This document shows, piece after piece, positions 17,606 through 25,958 of a stretch of 64,000 nucleotides of DNA. The stretch lies in contig JAFLBK010000001.1 in the NCBI GenBank assembly GCA_017303335.1, forward strand, positions 1,493,001 through 1,557,000, read 5' to 3'. Numbering within the stretch: position 1 is the first letter of the stretch; each line of letters starts with the position of its first letter. Under the pieces are notes generated by a model. The model made no database searches, was not told the DNA's origin, and saw nothing but the letters and a program-made list of their open reading frames with translations. The position numbers were made by a program, and so were the translations under genes. The DNA comes from Chitinophagales bacterium. Lineage in GTDB: Bacteria > Bacteroidota > Bacteroidia > Chitinophagales > Chitinophagaceae.

Positions 17606-20338
17606 ATGCAGCGGATCTACAAAGGATTTTTTCTTATTGCTACCTTTCTGTTTGGCGGTCACTCGCTGCAGGCTCAAAATACCGACACCATCCCTGTATC
17701 GGTTAATCCCGAACTTCAGAATATTTTCAATTCACGCACACCGAAGGAATACAACATTGCCGGTATCAACGTTACCGGAACAAAAGCCTTTGATCCCAAC
17801 CTGATCATCTCTATTTCCGGGCTGGCCGTAGGGGATAAGGTACAGATTCCCGGGACGGATGTTTTCGGGAAAGCCATCTCCAAACTCTGGCGCCAGAACC
17901 TGATCTCGAACGTACAGATTTTCTTTACCCGCCTCGAAGGACGGGATCTTTATATTGAAATGGTGATCACCGAAAGGCCCCGCCTGGCCGATTTTAAATT
18001 CGTGGGTATCAAGAAAGGCGAGAAGGATGACCTGGAACCCAAGGTGGCGCTGGTGAAGGAACGGGTAGTTACCGAGGAGATGAAACTCAGCGCCGTGGAA
18101 GCCATCCGTAAATTCTATTACGGCAAGGGATACCGCAATGTAGATATCCAGATGAAGGAAGAAGCCGTTACCTATGCCAGCAACGCGATAGCGCTTACGT
18201 TCATCATCAACAAAGGAAAAAAGGTAAAGGTAAACTCGATCAATTTCAGCGGCAATAACAGCATCCCGGAACAGAAGCTGAAAAAGCAGATGAAGGATAC
18301 CAAGGAGATGAACCGTATCACCCTGTTCCCGGTCGTGATCAAAAATCCCTATGGCGATACCAGCAACCGCCGCACCAGCTTCAAAGAATATGTGGGCAGT
18401 ATGGATTTCCTGGCACCGCTGAAAACAAGAGATTACATAGATCCATTCTTCCGTATCCGCGGCTTTGCCGGTTCCAAATTCAATGAAACAAAGTACGAGT
18501 CCGACAAGGAACGGGTACTCGATTACTATAATTCCAAAGGCTTCCGCGACGCCCTGATCGTTCACGACACACCGATTACGGATCGCCGTAACAACCTCAA
18601 CCTTTTCATCCAGGTGGAAGAAGGAAGGAAATATTATTTCGGAAACATCGCCTGGCGTGGCAATACCAAGTACAGCGATTCCATTCTGAATGTACTGCTG
18701 GGAATCAAGAAAGGCGATGTGTACAACCTCGAACTGCTGAACAAGCGCCTGGGTAAGCAACTGACTCCGGAAGGAGGCGATATCGGGAGCCTGTACATGG
18801 ACGACGGTTACCTGTTCTTCCGTGTCGACCCGGTTGAAACCGCCGTGTACAATGATACCATCGATTTTGAGATACGCATGACCGAAGGGCCGCAGGCCGT
18901 ATATGGCAATATCACCATCTCGGGCAATAAAAAAACCAAGGATTATGTGATCCGCCGCGAACTGCGTACCATCCCCGGCGAAAAGTTCAGTCGCTCCGAT
19001 ATCATCCGTACCCAACGCGAATTGGGCCAGCTCGGCTTCATCGACGCGGAAAAGATCAACCCGAATGTGGTGCCCAATGCCGAGAACGGTACAGTAGACA
19101 TCAACTGGGGCATCGAAGAAAAATCAGGCGACCAGCTTGAATTGTCTGCGGGCTTTGGCGGCGGTATCGGTCTTACCGGTACGCTGGGTGTTTCCTTCAA
19201 CAACTTCTCTCTTAAAAATATCACGAAGCGTTCTACCTGGGATCCGTTGCCTTCCGGCGATGGCCAGAAACTCACCGCCCGTATCCAGTCGAACGGCAAG
19301 GCCTTCCGTTCGTACAACTTCTCGTTCACCGAACCCTGGCTTGGCGGTAAGAAAAGAAATTCATTCACCGTCGCGTATTCCAATACGAAATACGCCAATG
19401 CCTACGATCAATACGGAAGCTATTGCAAATCCTGTGGCGATACATCGTATATCAAAACAAGCAGTTTCAGTATTTCGCTGGGTAAGCAGTTAAAGTGGCC
19501 GGATGACTATTTCAACCTGATCTATTCCTTGGATGTGCGCCGGTATAAACTGCGCAACTATTCGAATATCTTCCAGGGTATCAGCAACGGTACCTCTACC
19601 AATATCAGCTTGCGGATATCCCTCCTGCGCAACTCAGCGGGCCCGAACCCGATCTTCCCGACCACCGGTTCCAACTTCATGCTGAGCGGCCAGTTTACCC
19701 TGCCTTATTCCCTGCTGGGAATTACCGATGTAACAGACAACAGTTACCGGCTTCCGGAATTTCACAAATGGCGTCTGAACGCGGAATGGTATGTGCCCAT
19801 CGGCCTGCCCCGCGGCGAAGAGAAGAACAAACAATTCGTGCTGAAAGTGGCGGCCAAATACGGATTCATCGGGCGCTATAACAAAGACCTTCCCATCTCG
19901 CCGTTTGAACGGTTCCAACTGGGCGACGCCGGTCTGAGCAATAACTTCGCTTTACTGGGCTACGATATCATCGCACACCGCGGCTACCCGGTATATGATA
20001 AATCGGATCCGAGGGTTAACCCCGATGGCATCACGCCTTCGCAGTTCTTTACCATCTTCAATAAGTACACGGTTGAACTGCGCTATCCGTTCAGCACCAG
20101 CGCCGCCAGCACCATCTATGGCCTTGCTTTCTTCGAATCGGCCAATGGCTGGTATAATTTCAAGGATTACAATCCCTTTAAACTGCGCCGTTCCGCCGGC
20201 CTCGGCCTGCGGTTCTTCCTGCCCATGTTCGGATTACTGGGCTTCGATTACGGCATCGGGTTCGACCGGTACAACCAGAACAGCGGGTTCAAAGGGGCGG
20301 CCAAATTCACCTTTATGTTAGGACAGGAACCTGAATAA
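17606..20338 (+). CDS. bamA: Outer-membrane protein assembly factor BamA
   Basis: Omp85 protein that folds and inserts outer-membrane barrels. From ATG 17606 it has 910 residues: a signal peptide (MQRIYKGFFLIATFLFGGHS), POTRA repeats over about residues 50-480 (e.g. INVTGTKAFDPNLIISISGL, ITISGNKKTKDYVIRRELRT), then a 16-strand barrel with SFTEPWLGGKKRNSF and TTGSNFMLSG. An in-frame TTG at 17564 is not preferred. It is followed 20 bases later by two skp-like chaperone genes, the usual partners. Confidence 0.96.
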   Translation: MQRIYKGFFLIATFLFGGHSLQAQNTDTIPVSVNPELQNIFNSRTPKEYNIAGINVTGTKAFDPNLIISISGLAVGDKVQIPGTDVFGKAISKLWRQNLISNVQIFFTRLEGRDLYIEMVITERPRLADFKFVGIKKGEKDDLEPKVALVKERVVTEEMKLSAVEAIRKFYYGKGYRNVDIQMKEEAVTYASNAIALTFIINKGKKVKVNSINFSGNNSIPEQKLKKQMKDTKEMNRITLFPVVIKNPYGDTSNRRTSFKEYVGSMDFLAPLKTRDYIDPFFRIRGFAGSKFNETKYESDKERVLDYYNSKGFRDALIVHDTPITDRRNNLNLFIQVEEGRKYYFGNIAWRGNTKYSDSILNVLLGIKKGDVYNLELLNKRLGKQLTPEGGDIGSLYMDDGYLFFRVDPVETAVYNDTIDFEIRMTEGPQAVYGNITISGNKKTKDYVIRRELRTIPGEKFSRSDIIRTQRELGQLGFIDAEKINPNVVPNAENGTVDINWGIEEKSGDQLELSAGFGGGIGLTGTLGVSFNNFSLKNITKRSTWDPLPSGDGQKLTARIQSNGKAFRSYNFSFTEPWLGGKKRNSFTVAYSNTKYANAYDQYGSYCKSCGDTSYIKTSSFSISLGKQLKWPDDYFNLIYSLDVRRYKLRNYSNIFQGISNGTSTNISLRISLLRNSAGPNPIFPTTGSNFMLSGQFTLPYSLLGITDVTDNSYRLPEFHKWRLNAEWYVPIGLPRGEEKNKQFVLKVAAKYGFIGRYNKDLPISPFERFQLGDAGLSNNFALLGYDIIAHRGYPVYDKSDPRVNPDGITPSQFFTIFNKYTVELRYPFSTSAASTIYGLAFFESANGWYNFKDYNPFKLRRSAGLGLRFFLPMFGLLGFDYGIGFDRYNQNSGFKGAAKFTFMLGQEPE

Positions 20339-20358
20339 TACCATCAAAACATCCAACA

Positions 20359-20871
20359 ATGAAAAAGATTGTATTCATCGCCTGCTGTGTGGTACTTACC
20401 GCTTTCAGCGCCCAGGCCCAGCGCTATGCTGTGATCGACTCAAAGTTCATATTGGAAAAACTGCCCGAATACAAAGAAGCCCAGAAAGCCCTCGATGCGT
20501 TCAGTGAACAATGGCAGCAGGAAATCGATCAGAAACAGGCCCTGGTTGATAAAATGTACAAGGATTATGAGGCCGAACAGGTGATGCTGAGCGATGTGCT
20601 GAAAAAGAAACGCGAAGACGAACTGTATAACAAGGAGAAAGAACTGCGGGACCTGCAGAAAAAACGCTTCGGTTTCGAAGGCGATCTTTTCAAGAAAAGG
20701 CAGGAGCTCATAAAACCCATACAGGACCGTGTTTACAATGCCGTTCAGAAACTGGCCCTCGAACGTCAATATGATTTTATACTCGACAAAAGTGAGGGAA
20801 TTACCGTTATCTTTGCCGACCCCAAACTGGACCGCAGCCTCGATGTGTTGCGGAACCTGGGCGTTAAATAA
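20359..20871 (+). CDS. OmpH/Skp family periplasmic chaperone, copy 1
   Basis: 170 residues with signal peptide MKKIVFIACCVVLTAFSAQA, the family start RYAVIDSKFILEKLPEYKEA, a long charged helix (about residues 40-130) forming the tentacle-like coiled coil, and the C-terminal YDFILDKSEGITVIFADP. Skp holds unfolded outer-membrane proteins in the periplasm for BamA. The second copy lies 73 bases downstream. Confidence 0.93.
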   Translation: MKKIVFIACCVVLTAFSAQAQRYAVIDSKFILEKLPEYKEAQKALDAFSEQWQQEIDQKQALVDKMYKDYEAEQVMLSDVLKKKREDELYNKEKELRDLQKKRFGFEGDLFKKRQELIKPIQDRVYNAVQKLALERQYDFILDKSEGITVIFADPKLDRSLDVLRNLGVK

Positions 20872-20944
20872 ATAGTTTACGGTCCGTGCAGCGATCCGGG
20901 TCCGGAAACAGACTTAAAACAAACCAATAAATAGTAAATCAACA

Positions 20945-21484
20945 ATGAAAAAGTTAATCGTAGCAGTTGTGATGCTGTTGGGTGTACTGACCGCCTCTGC
21001 ACAAACCAAGATCGGTTATATCAATACCGATGAACTGATGGGTATGATGCCCGAAACCGCAAAGGTGGATTCCATGCTGAAAGAGTTTCAATCTACGTTG
21101 CAGCAGATGTACCAGACCCTTCAGGCCGATGCCGAGAAAAAGACAAATGATTTCAATGCGGATTCTTCCAAACTTTCCGAGACAATGAAGCAGATTCGCC
21201 GCGAAGAACTGGTGAAACTCTATATCCGTTTGCAGAACTACGACCAGGAAGCGCAGGAAAAAGCGCAACGCTATGCCCAGGAAAAGATCGGGCCTGTTCG
21301 TGAGAAAGCGCTGGATGCCATCAAAACTGTAGCGAAAGAAAAAGGATACACCTATGTATTTGATGAGTCGAGCAACGCCATGCTGGTGGCTCCTCCCGGA
21401 GATGATCTCCTGCCCGCGGTAAAAGCCAAGCTGGGTATCAAAGACCCCGCCCCGGCCGCAAAACCCGCCGGAGCCCGGAACTAA
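20945..21484 (+). CDS. OmpH/Skp family periplasmic chaperone, copy 2
   Basis: 179 residues, with signal peptide MKKLIVAVVMLLGVLTASA, start KIGYINTDELMGMMPETAKV, a helical coiled-coil middle and the YTYVFDESSNAMLVAPPGDD end. The tail is Ala/Pro-rich (PAPAAKPAGARN), unlike copy 1. A strong terminator follows directly, closing the uppS-bamA-ompH-ompH unit. Confidence 0.93.
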   Translation: MKKLIVAVVMLLGVLTASAQTKIGYINTDELMGMMPETAKVDSMLKEFQSTLQQMYQTLQADAEKKTNDFNADSSKLSETMKQIRREELVKLYIRLQNYDQEAQEKAQRYAQEKIGPVREKALDAIKTVAKEKGYTYVFDESSNAMLVAPPGDDLLPAVKAKLGIKDPAPAAKPAGARN

Positions 21485-21502
21485 AAAAATATTGAATTAC
21501 GG

Positions 21503-21530
21503 CAAAGCCTCCCAACTTCGGGGGGCTTTG
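21503..21530 (+). terminator. Rho-independent terminator after the second ompH gene
   Basis: CAAAGCCTCCC pairs with GGGGGGCTTTG (11 bp, one G-T pair, 6-base loop), followed by TTATTTTTG. The tail holds the TATTTTTG box for murI. Confidence 0.8.
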
Positions 21531-21531
21531 T

Positions 21532-21539
21532 TATTTTTG
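21532..21539 (+). promoter_or_regulatory. Putative -7 box of murI in terminator tail
   Basis: TATTTTTG ends only 4 bases before the murI ATG, so a transcript from it would be leaderless or nearly so. Readthrough from ompH is the alternative. Confidence 0.35.
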
Positions 21540-21543
21540 AAAG

Positions 21544-22365
21544 ATGAAGCAACAACCCATCGGCGTTTTCGACAGCGGCTACGGCGGATTAACGGTATTG
21601 AAGGAGATCACGGCCAAACTTCCCCAATACGATTATATCTACCTGGGCGACAATGCCAGGTCTCCTTACGGACCCCGCAGCTTCGAAACGGTATATGAAT
21701 ATACCCTGCAATCCGTAAAATGGCTTTTTTCCCAGGGCTGTAACCTGGTGGTGCTGGCTTGTAATACGGCTTCGGCCAAGGCGCTGCGTACCATCCAGCA
21801 GCACGACCTGCCTGCGATCGATCCGCATAAACGGGTGCTGGGGGTTATCCGCCCCACCACCGAAATCATCGGCCGCTTCAGCAAAACAGGCCATGTAGGT
21901 ATCCTGGCTACCCATGGTACAGTGATCTCGGAATCCTACCCGATCGAGATACATAAGTTTTTCCCGGGGATACAGGTTTACCAGGAAGCCTGCCCGATGT
22001 GGGTGCCCCTGGTAGAAAACAACGAGTACAACTCACCCGGCGCCGATTACTTTATCGAAAAAAATATCCATAACCTGCTGGGAAAATCGGGAGAGATCGA
22101 CACCCTGCTGCTCGCCTGTACCCATTACCCGCTGCTGCTGGAGAAAATAAAAAAAGCTTCCCCTGCGGGTATGACCATCCTGTCGCAGGGAGCCATTGTA
22201 GCGGATAGCCTTGCCGACTACCTCAACCGGCATTCCGGAATTGATGCAAACTGCAGCAAAAATGGCCAGATACGCTTTTTTACCACCGATTCAACCGAAG
22301 ATTTTGATAATCATGCCGCCATATTTTACGGCCAACCGGTAAAATCGGCCCATTTGGCGCTCTGA
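21544..22365 (+). CDS. murI: Glutamate racemase
   Basis: Makes D-glutamate for peptidoglycan in the cytoplasm. The 273 residues show IGVFDSGYGGLTVL at residues 6-19 (catalytic Asp region), the first catalytic Cys in VLACNTASAKAL and the second in LLLACTHYPLL, with both Cys present. murI next to bamA-ompH is a common Bacteroidetes arrangement. It follows the terminator at 21503-21530. Confidence 0.96.
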   Translation: MKQQPIGVFDSGYGGLTVLKEITAKLPQYDYIYLGDNARSPYGPRSFETVYEYTLQSVKWLFSQGCNLVVLACNTASAKALRTIQQHDLPAIDPHKRVLGVIRPTTEIIGRFSKTGHVGILATHGTVISESYPIEIHKFFPGIQVYQEACPMWVPLVENNEYNSPGADYFIEKNIHNLLGKSGEIDTLLLACTHYPLLLEKIKKASPAGMTILSQGAIVADSLADYLNRHSGIDANCSKNGQIRFFTTDSTEDFDNHAAIFYGQPVKSAHLAL

Positions 22366-22411
22366 CAGGGAAAAAGCTTCAGATTCCTGCCCGCAATAGC
22401 CTGTTTTCCCT

Positions 22412-22419
22412 TACCTTTG
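22412..22419 (+). promoter_or_regulatory. Putative -7 box for rpmH
   Basis: TACCTTTG fits TAnnTTTG, giving a leader of about 85 bases before the rpmH ATG at 22507. Confidence 0.45.
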
Positions 22420-22506
22420 CCGTCCTTTCACAAACGGCAGGGATGGTGCCCCGCCTGTGTAACAAGAGTTCAGGAAAATATTTTGTAAAAGGAAAAACGT
22501 AAAAAA

Positions 22507-22674
22507 ATGCCAGGTAAAAAAAGAACCTACCAGCCCCACAAACGCCGTCGTAAATCTGTTCACGGATTCCGTAAGCGTATGCAAACCGCCAATGGCCGCA
22601 AAGTATTGGCCAGCCGCCGGAAGAAAGGACGTCATAAACTGACCGTTTCCAGCGAACACGGCTCCAAGAAATAA
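22507..22674 (+). CDS. rpmH: Ribosomal protein bL34 (too short for the ORF cut-off)
   Basis: 55 residues read directly from the sequence: [20 protein letters not shown] continuing to [20 protein letters not shown] and ending GSKK. The KRTYQP start, HGFRKRM and [13 protein letters not shown] motifs are diagnostic of L34, a 50S subunit protein. About one third of the residues are Lys or Arg. Seven A residues precede and overlap the ATG. It is followed by a strong terminator and then rnpA, the near-universal rpmH-rnpA-yidD order. Confidence 0.97.
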   Translation: MPGKKRTYQPHKRRRKSVHGFRKRMQTANGRKVLASRRKKGRHKLTVSSEHGSKK

Positions 22675-22712
22675 GCAACAGGTTCTGTAAGGAACCCGAT
22701 TATGATATTACC

Positions 22713-22732
22713 AGTCCCGCCTTGGCGGGACT
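22713..22732 (+). terminator. Rho-independent terminator between rpmH and rnpA
   Basis: AGTCCCGC pairs with GCGGGACT around a CTTG tetraloop, followed by six T. It lies inside the longest possible rnpA frame (from ATG 22702), which argues that rnpA starts further downstream. Confidence 0.8.
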
Positions 22733-22736
22733 TTTT

Positions 22737-22744
22737 TAATTTTG
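22737..22744 (+). promoter_or_regulatory. Putative -7 box of rnpA in terminator tail
   Basis: TAATTTTG fits TAnnTTTG, starts five bases after the terminator stem and ends 5 bases before the proposed TTG start of rnpA. Confidence 0.35.
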
Positions 22745-22749
22745 ACTGC

Positions 22750-23160
22750 TTGTCAGCCACACAACGATACCGGTTCGGGCGGGAGGAAAAACTCAAAAGC
22801 CGCAAAGCCATTGAACAATTGTTCCGGGAAGGGGATTCGTTTTCCGTATTTCCGTTCCGGGTTATCTGGAAGCTGACCGCAACGGCGCCGGCTCACTTAC
22901 AGGTTGGGTTTACCGTAAGCAGTAAACAGTTTAAAAAAGCGGTCGACCGCAACCGCATCAAGCGATTGACCCGCGAGGCCTGGCGCCTGCAGAAAAATGA
23001 GTTGCAGCTGAGCCTGCAGGAGAACGGGAAATACCTGTCTGTTTTTTTTATTTACGTAGGAAACGAATTGCCCGCTTATCCCTTTCTCTTCGGGAAAACA
23101 ACCAAGGTGATCAAACGCCTCATCAAAATCGCCCATGAAAACCATCTGGCAACTACTTAG
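22750..23160 (+). CDS. rnpA: Ribonuclease P protein component
   Basis: Protein subunit of RNase P, which matures tRNA 5' ends. About 136 residues with [20 protein letters not shown] near the start and the family RNR signature [15 protein letters not shown] (residues about 62-76). TTG at 22750 (then SATQRYRFG) is proposed because the only upstream ATG (22702) would translate through a terminator hairpin. yidD overlaps the 3' end by 26 bases. Confidence 0.93.
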   Translation: MSATQRYRFGREEKLKSRKAIEQLFREGDSFSVFPFRVIWKLTATAPAHLQVGFTVSSKQFKKAVDRNRIKRLTREAWRLQKNELQLSLQENGKYLSVFFIYVGNELPAYPFLFGKTTKVIKRLIKIAHENHLATT

Positions 23161-23365
23161 CCTTCCCTTCATACTCCTGATCAAACTCTACCAGTGGATC
23201 ATCTCGCCCTGGCTCGGGCAAAAATGCCGGTATACGCCTACTTGTTCGCACTATGCTGTTGAAGCCTTGAAAAAATACGGCCCGCTGAAGGGCTTATGGC
23301 TTGCCATCAAACGCATCAGCCGTTGTCATCCCTGGGGCGGACATGGGTACGACCCGGTACCATAA
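23135..23365 (+). CDS. yidD: Membrane protein insertion efficiency factor YidD
   Basis: 76 residues with the YidD core [20 protein letters not shown], then [20 protein letters not shown] and the C-terminal [14 protein letters not shown]. It supports YidC-dependent membrane insertion. It overlaps rnpA by 26 bases, the usual translationally coupled pair; yidC itself is not in the window. Confidence 0.96.
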   Translation: MKTIWQLLSLPFILLIKLYQWIISPWLGQKCRYTPTCSHYAVEALKKYGPLKGLWLAIKRISRCHPWGGHGYDPVP

Positions 23366-23394
23366 AAAAACTGCGACAGGTTACTGCCGCAGTT
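23364..23394 (-). terminator. Terminator after superoxide dismutase (minus strand)
   Basis: AACTGCGACAG pairs with CTGCCGCAGTT around a 4-base loop; on the minus strand the stem is followed by seven T. It lies between the converging yidD and sod genes; the plus strand has no U-tract. Confidence 0.7.
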
Positions 23395-23418
23395 CTATGA
23401 TCAGGTTTTGATGTTTCC

Positions 23419-24012
23419 TTAAAAGCGCTCAGCCACTTTATTCCAGTTCACCAGGTTCCAGAAAGCGGCCAGGTAATCGGCACGGCGGTTCTGGTAATGC
23501 AGGTAATAAGCGTGCTCCCATACGTCGCAGCCCAGCAGTGGTGTTCCTTTTACATCGGCTACATCCATCAGGGGGTTATCCTGGTTAGGAGTAGAACTTA
23601 CTTCCAGTTTTCCGTCTTTGACGATCAGCCAGGCCCAGCCGCTGCCGAAGCGGGTCATGCCGGCATTGTTGAACTTTTCTTTGAAAGCGTCGAATGAACC
23701 AAAAGCCGCATTGATGGCATCGGCCAGTTTTCCAGTAGGCGCTCCACCCGCATTCGGCGCCAGGCTTTCCCAGAAGAAACTGTGGTTCCAGTGGCCGCCG
23801 CCGTTGTTGCGTACGGCCGGACTGATACTGCCCGCGGCTGCAACCAGTTGCTCCAGCGTTTTACTTTCATGCTCGGTACCGGCAATCGCTTTGTTCAGGT
23901 TATCTACATAAGCCTGGTGGTGCTTGCCATGATGGATCTGCATTGTCTTTGTGTCGATATGTGGCTCTAAAGCGTCGAAAGCGTAAGGAAGAGCCGGAAG
24001 TGTAAATGCCAT
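23419..24012 (-). CDS. Superoxide dismutase (Fe/Mn family)
   Basis: Removes superoxide in the cytoplasm. The 197 residues carry all metal-ligand regions: [17 protein letters not shown] (first His), [11 protein letters not shown] (second His), and [19 protein letters not shown] (Asp and third His). I cannot safely decide between iron and manganese from the motifs. The gene has its own TAGATTTG box and terminator, so it is monocistronic. Confidence 0.96.
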   Translation of the reverse strand: MAFTLPALPYAFDALEPHIDTKTMQIHHGKHHQAYVDNLNKAIAGTEHESKTLEQLVAAAGSISPAVRNNGGGHWNHSFFWESLAPNAGGAPTGKLADAINAAFGSFDAFKEKFNNAGMTRFGSGWAWLIVKDGKLEVSSTPNQDNPLMDVADVKGTPLLGCDVWEHAYYLHYQNRRADYLAAFWNLVNWNKVAERF

Positions 24013-24054
24013 AGTTAGAATTTTGAATGTTAGATGATGTTTCTGTCGGGATCA

Positions 24055-24062
24055 CAAATCTA
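24055..24062 (-). promoter_or_regulatory. Putative -7 box for superoxide dismutase
   Basis: Minus-strand TAGATTTG, fitting TAnnTTTG, about 42 bases before the ATG. Confidence 0.45.
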
Positions 24063-24117
24063 CGATGCGAAGCCTGATTGTGCGCTTGGCGGTATTATTT
24101 CTTTCTGATCTCGAAAC

Positions 24118-24555
24118 CTAGCGTTTGCGTTTGAAGAAATCCTTCATCAGCCGGGCGCAGTCGGCTTCCAATACCCCGCCGGTAAGTTCCGTTTTGGGGT
24201 GAAAGGGATTGTTGTGCCCGCAGGATCTGCGGTAGCCGTTCTTCTCATCCGGAGCGCCGTACACGATCCGCCCGATCTTACTCCAGAATAAAGCGCCGCT
24301 GCACATCAGGCAGGGCTCCAGTGTTACATAGAGGGTGGCGTCGGGCAGGTATTTGCTTCCCAGGAATCCATAGGCGGATGTAAGGGCCAGCACTTCGGCA
24401 TGCGCCGTACTGTCGTTCAGCATCTCTACCTGGTTGTGGGCCCGGGCGATCACCTGGTTGTTCAGCACGATCAGAGCGCCCACAGGCACTTCGTCTTTGT
24501 CGAAGGCTTTCTGCGCTTCCTTCAGCGCCTGCTGCATATATTGTTCGTCGGTCAT
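24118..24555 (-). CDS. tadA: tRNA adenosine(34) deaminase
   Basis: Converts A34 to inosine in tRNA-Arg(ACG). The 145 residues show the zinc site: STAHAEVLAL (His and catalytic Glu) and LEPCLMCSGAL (two Cys). ATG at 24555 is preferred over an in-frame TTG at 24582, which overlaps the TAAATTTG box. Guanine deaminase-like relatives share the fold, but the HAE/PCxxC spacing and length fit TadA. It is divergent to the aldehyde dehydrogenase. Confidence 0.93.
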   Translation of the reverse strand: MTDEQYMQQALKEAQKAFDKDEVPVGALIVLNNQVIARAHNQVEMLNDSTAHAEVLALTSAYGFLGSKYLPDATLYVTLEPCLMCSGALFWSKIGRIVYGAPDEKNGYRRSCGHNNPFHPKTELTGGVLEADCARLMKDFFKRKR

Positions 24556-24579
24556 ACAGGTGGAATTGCTACCTTTCAG

Positions 24580-24587
24580 CAAATTTA
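24580..24587 (-). promoter_or_regulatory. Putative -7 box for tadA
   Basis: Minus-strand TAAATTTG, 24 bases before the tadA ATG and 6 bases from the divergent aldehyde dehydrogenase start. Confidence 0.45.
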
Positions 24588-24593
24588 TGCGGA

Positions 24594-25958
24594 ATGGAAC
24601 AATTGGAGCGAATGCGGCAGTTTTTCGAAAGCGGAAAGACCCGTTCGTACGCCTTTCGCCGGGAACAGTTGATTAAACTGAAAAACGCTGTCCGGAAATT
24701 TGAAGAACCCTTACACGAAGCTTTGTATGCCGATCTCAAGAAAAGTCCGGAAGAATGCTGGGTAACCGAAACGGGCTTTTTACAGGCAGAATTGAGCAAT
24801 GCCATTAAAAACCTGAAACGCTGGATGCAGCCGGAACTGGTACCCACCAACCTGCTGAATATTCCTTCCTCCAGCCGGGTGATGAAAGAGCCGCTGGGCG
24901 TAGTGCTGATCATCGGCCCCTGGAATTACCCCCTCATGCTGTTGCTGACGCCGCTGGTGGGCGCCATCGCGGCCGGAAATTGTGCAGTGATCAAGGGTTC
25001 GGAGTTTGCCCCGGCTACGGCCTCGGTCATCCGGCAAATGATGGAGGAGAATTTTGATAAGGAGTATATTTTTTTCCAGGATGGCGATGGGGCGACCGAG
25101 ATCCCGGCGATGATGAACCATTTCAGCTTCGATCATGTTTTTTATACAGGCAGTACCGCCGTGGGTAAGATCATTTACAGGATGGCCGCCGAACGGTTGG
25201 TGCCCGTAACCCTGGAACTGGGTGGTAAAAGCCCCTGCGTGGTGGAAAGCGATGCGCATATCAAAGTAGCTGCCCGCCGCATCGTGCAAACCAAGTTCAG
25301 CAATGCCGGGCAGATGTGCGTGGCCCCGGATTATGTACTTGTGCATGCCGGCATCAAAGAGAAACTGGTGGCGGCGCTCAAAGAAGCCATTGGCAGATTT
25401 TATGGAGAGCAACCGGAAGAAAGTTATAATTACGGCAAGATCATCAACGAAAAACAATTCAGCCGGCTTATCGCTTACCTGGACCAGGGAACCATTGTGC
25501 ATGGGGGGAGAATTGATAAACAGCGATTGTTCATCGAACCAACGATACTGGATAACGTACCGCTGGATGCACCCGTGATGCAGGATGAGATATTCGGTCC
25601 CGTGCTGCCCCTGATCCCGTTTCAAACGAGTGAAGAAGCGCTGGCGGTTATCGCGAAACATAAGAACCCATTGGCGTTTTATGTCTTTACTTCGAACCGC
25701 CGCACCGAAAAGAAATGGCTCGAAGAGGTGGCTTTTGGCGGGGGGTGCGTAAACAATGCCAGCTGGCATCTTACCAATCATCACCTGCCTTTCGGCGGAA
25801 GAGGCTTCAGCGGAACAGGGCATTACCATGGCAGGTACTCGTTCGAAACATTCAGCCATAAGAAGGCCGTAATGAAAACGCCTACCTGGTTCGACCCGGC
25901 GATCAAATACCCGCCCTTCAAAGGAAAACTGAAATTATTCAAATGGGTGATCCGGTAA
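24594..25958 (+). CDS. Aldehyde dehydrogenase, ALDH3-like
   Basis: 454 residues, shorter than ALDH1/2 and like class 3 enzymes that oxidise fatty or aromatic aldehydes. Visible are IIGPWNYPLMLLLTPL, FYTGSTAVGKII, the catalytic Glu in VTLELGGKSPCVV and the nucleophilic Cys in FSNAGQMCVAPDYVLV, with EIFGPVLPLI later. The stop overlaps the next start as TAATG, so the peroxidase downstream is co-translated, suggesting shared detoxification of lipid peroxides and aldehydes. Confidence 0.95.
   Translation: MEQLERMRQFFESGKTRSYAFRREQLIKLKNAVRKFEEPLHEALYADLKKSPEECWVTETGFLQAELSNAIKNLKRWMQPELVPTNLLNIPSSSRVMKEPLGVVLIIGPWNYPLMLLLTPLVGAIAAGNCAVIKGSEFAPATASVIRQMMEENFDKEYIFFQDGDGATEIPAMMNHFSFDHVFYTGSTAVGKIIYRMAAERLVPVTLELGGKSPCVVESDAHIKVAARRIVQTKFSNAGQMCVAPDYVLVHAGIKEKLVAALKEAIGRFYGEQPEESYNYGKIINEKQFSRLIAYLDQGTIVHGGRIDKQRLFIEPTILDNVPLDAPVMQDEIFGPVLPLIPFQTSEEALAVIAKHKNPLAFYVFTSNRRTEKKWLEEVAFGGGCVNNASWHLTNHHLPFGGRGFSGTGHYHGRYSFETFSHKKAVMKTPTWFDPAIKYPPFKGKLKLFKWVIR

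Noticed and set aside
22702..22749. Longer rnpA frame from the ATG at 22702
   Set aside because: It would translate through a perfect terminator hairpin and adds residues unlike RnpA; family homology begins near [13 protein letters not shown].
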